NCBI GenBank assembly: GCA_002732015.1 | Contig: PCCU01000003.1 | Span: 18,820 to 26,975 of the forward strand | From: Candidatus Pelagibacterales bacterium | GTDB lineage: Bacteria > Pseudomonadota > Alphaproteobacteria > TMED109 | Length of the DNA: 8,156 bases | Reading direction: 5' to 3' | Part shown: piece by piece, positions 6,946 through 8,156 of the stretch | Layout: each line of letters opens with the position of its first letter | How positions within the stretch are numbered: position 1 is the first letter of the stretch | Program-made: the position numbers and the translations under genes | Notes under the pieces: model-generated | Database searches by the model: none | Told to the model about the DNA's origin: nothing | What the model saw: the letters and a program-made list of their open reading frames with translations, nothing else

Positions 6946-6948
6946 GAG
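6944..6948 (+). promoter_or_regulatory. Shine-Dalgarno AGGAG that fixes the TTG start of the SDR gene
   Basis: AGGAG ends six bases before the TTG at 6955 and shares two bases with the nadK TAG stop (6943-6945). It is the strongest ribosome binding site in the window and decides the start. There is no ATG before residue 129 of the dehydrogenase, and the nucleotide-binding glycine motif begins only ten codons after the TTG. Confidence 0.85.
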
Positions 6949-6954
6949 AAAAAA

Positions 6955-7722
6955 TTGAAAGTAGAGGACATTAATGCAGTTATTACAGGTGGTTCATCTG
7001 GATTGGGAAAAGCTACAGCCGAAATTATTATAAAAAACTCTGGAAAAGTCACTATTTTTGATACCCAAATAGAAAAAGGTAAAGACTTAGTAAATAGCGT
7101 AGATGGACAATGTAATTTTTTATTAACTGATGTAACTGATGAAGAGTCTATTTCAAAAAATCTAGAGCTAGTAAAAAAGAAATTTGGAGAAATTAATCTT
7201 GTTATAAATTGTGCTGGAATAGGAGTTCCTGAAAAAATATTAGGAAAAGAAAAAGTTCACTCTACTTCTACATTTGAAAAAGTTTTAAGTGTTAATTTGA
7301 CTGGTACATTTAATGTTATCAAATGTGCCGCCGATGTGATGAAAGATAATGTTCCTAAACAGGATGAATTCAAAGGATTAATAATTAACACTGCTTCAAT
7401 AGCAGCATATGATGGACAAATTGGACAAGCTGCTTACAGCGCATCTAAAGGGGGTATTGTAGCAATGACATTACCTATAGCTCGAGAGCTAGCAAAATTT
7501 GGAATAAGAGTGTGTACAATTGCTCCAGGTCTTTTTGAAACTCCTATGCTTAAGGGGCTTCCAGAAAAGGCCTATAATTCTCTTATTGAAAGCACTATAT
7601 ATCCCAAAAGATTGGGTATGCCACATGAGTATGCAAAACTAGTCATGGCAATTTATAAAAACAATATGCTTAATGGAGAAACTATAAGACTAGATGGATC
7701 TTTAAGATTAGGTCCAAAGTAA
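6955..7722 (+). CDS. HSD10-like short-chain dehydrogenase, 3-hydroxyacyl-CoA dehydrogenase type 2 (255 aa)
   Basis: Predicted NAD-dependent oxidoreductase that oxidises a 3-hydroxyacyl-CoA, such as 3-hydroxy-2-methylbutyryl-CoA of isoleucine breakdown, to the 3-oxoacyl-CoA. The Rossmann motif TGGSSGLG is at 11-18. D36 at the end of the second strand indicates NAD rather than NADP. NCAG is at 85-88, N114 lies in VNLTG, and the catalytic triad is S148, Y161 and K165 (NTASIAAYDGQIGQAAYSASKGG). Long stretches, including the catalytic region, TLPIARELA, IAPGLFETPML and LNGETIRLDGSLR, closely follow mitochondrial HSD17B10, a much tighter match than to generic SDRs such as FabG. Length and end points also agree. 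The start is a TTG at 6955, supported by AGGAG. It is the third gene of the moaA-nadK unit. The gene then faces the phosphotransferase gene, with 21 bases between stops and no obvious terminator hairpin. The HSD10 subfamily call is firm; the exact in vivo substrate is not. Confidence 0.93.
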   Translation: MKVEDINAVITGGSSGLGKATAEIIIKNSGKVTIFDTQIEKGKDLVNSVDGQCNFLLTDVTDEESISKNLELVKKKFGEINLVINCAGIGVPEKILGKEKVHSTSTFEKVLSVNLTGTFNVIKCAADVMKDNVPKQDEFKGLIINTASIAAYDGQIGQAAYSASKGGIVAMTLPIARELAKFGIRVCTIAPGLFETPMLKGLPEKAYNSLIESTIYPKRLGMPHEYAKLVMAIYKNNMLNGETIRLDGSLRLGPK

Positions 7723-7743
7723 ACATTAGCCATTTTTAATATA

Positions 7744-8156
7744 TTATTTGTTTTTCTGTAATAGTTTAAAGGTTGCCTTTGCAAGTGGTTCTACATCTTT
7801 TCCTATATCTTTGGCATTAGGGGAACTCTCATTGCCATTTATATATCTAGCATACACACCTTCTAAAATAGCTATAGTTCTAAACATAGAGAGAACAATA
7901 TAAAAGGTAGGATCAAAAATACTTATTTTTCTTACAGAACAATAAGTTTCTATGACTTCATCTATTTCTGGAATATTTTCTTTTTTTAAATCACTACCTC
8001 CTATTCCATGCCTTTCTCCAAAAGGGATATAAAAGGGATAGAGCATATATCCAAAATCTGCTAATGGATCTCCTATAGTTGATAGCTCCCAATCTAAAAC
8101 GGCCATTATATTATTATTTTTATGATAAATTAAATTTCCCAATCTAAAATCTCCGT
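7744..8156 (-). CDS. APH-fold phosphotransferase, ACAD10/ACAD11/LvaA type (5' truncated by window)
   Basis: The last 136 codons of a gene that continues beyond the right edge. The visible protein begins inside the kinase catalytic loop, GDFRLGNLIYH, the Brenner motif HGDxRxxN in which the Asp is the catalytic base; the His codon is cut by the window edge. It is followed by AVLDWELSTIGDPLADFGYML, the metal-binding LDWE motif. The longer WELSTIGDPLADFGY wording is typical of the phosphotransferase domain fused to human ACAD10 and ACAD11 and of stand-alone bacterial partners of acyl-CoA dehydrogenases, rather than of aminoglycoside resistance enzymes. The C-terminal helices (FRTIAILEGVYARYINGN) also fit. 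Members studied so far, such as LvaA of Pseudomonas putida levulinate catabolism, phosphorylate 4-hydroxyacyl-CoA thioesters, which allows later loss of phosphate. A TTG at 8142 in the frame is not the start, since the catalytic motif lies upstream of it. Whether an acyl-CoA dehydrogenase domain or gene lies adjacent outside the window cannot be seen. Confidence 0.88.
   Translation of the reverse strand, partial: GDFRLGNLIYHKNNNIMAVLDWELSTIGDPLADFGYMLYPFYIPFGERHGIGGSDLKKENIPEIDEVIETYCSVRKISIFDPTFYIVLSMFRTIAILEGVYARYINGNESSPNAKDIGKDVEPLAKATFKLLQKNK

Noticed and set aside
7768..7780. Small perfect inverted repeat AAAGG-TTG-CCTTT near the convergent gene ends, considered as a terminator
   Set aside because: The stem is only five mostly A/T pairs, lies inside the phosphotransferase coding region, and is not followed by a T tract on either strand.
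1..8156. CRISPR, mobile element, phage, toxin-antitoxin, biosynthetic or defence system
   Set aside because: No repeat arrays, terminal inverted repeats, transposase or integrase motifs, or defence domains were seen. The whole window is accounted for by metabolic and cofactor genes with small gaps.

Overview
The window is an A+T-rich, almost gap-free stretch of bacterial chromosome carrying nine genes, two of them cut by the window edges. Intergenic gaps are 1 to 21 bases or small overlaps, except for one 77-base divergent promoter region. This compaction, the strong preference for A/T-ending codons and the gene content suggest a free-living, genome-streamlined alphaproteobacterium of the marine low-GC type. 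The best single taxonomic clue is the short (255 aa) NAD kinase with an FRPRRWKGA motif typical of Alphaproteobacteria. The exact lineage cannot be fixed from this window.

Layout. (1) 1-1983, plus strand: the last 66 codons of an FAD-linked D-2-hydroxyacid dehydrogenase, then a 592-aa acyl-CoA dehydrogenase of the long DmdC-like subfamily. (2) 1986-5108, minus strand, read from 5108 down: a 385-aa acyl-CoA dehydrogenase, a class III (CaiB/BaiF) CoA-transferase and a MaoC/HTD2-type hydratase, with junctions so tight that they must form one operon. (3) 5109-5185: divergent promoter region. (4) 5186-7722, plus strand: moaA (molybdenum cofactor synthesis), nadK (NAD kinase) and an HSD10-like short-chain dehydrogenase. 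(5) 7744-8156, minus strand: the C-terminal part of an APH-fold phosphotransferase of the ACAD10/ACAD11/LvaA group.

Functionally, seven of the nine genes belong to acyl-CoA or hydroxyacid catabolism: two flavin acyl-CoA dehydrogenases, one CoA-transferase, one hydratase, one 3-hydroxyacyl-CoA dehydrogenase, one putative hydroxyacyl-CoA kinase and one flavin hydroxyacid dehydrogenase. The minus-strand trio has the gene types of itaconate or mesaconate (C5 dicarboxylate) degradation clusters, but the citramalyl-CoA lyase that would complete such a route is not in the window. moaA and nadK are housekeeping genes sharing a transcription unit with one of the catabolic genes.

I found no mobile element, CRISPR array, phage gene, defence system, tRNA or rRNA. 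The points most worth a second look are the identity of the trio's substrate, the apparent relocation of the catalytic glutamate in the 385-aa acyl-CoA dehydrogenase, a probable leaderless moaA transcript, two well-supported TTG start codons, and the putative hydroxyacyl-CoA kinase at the right edge.
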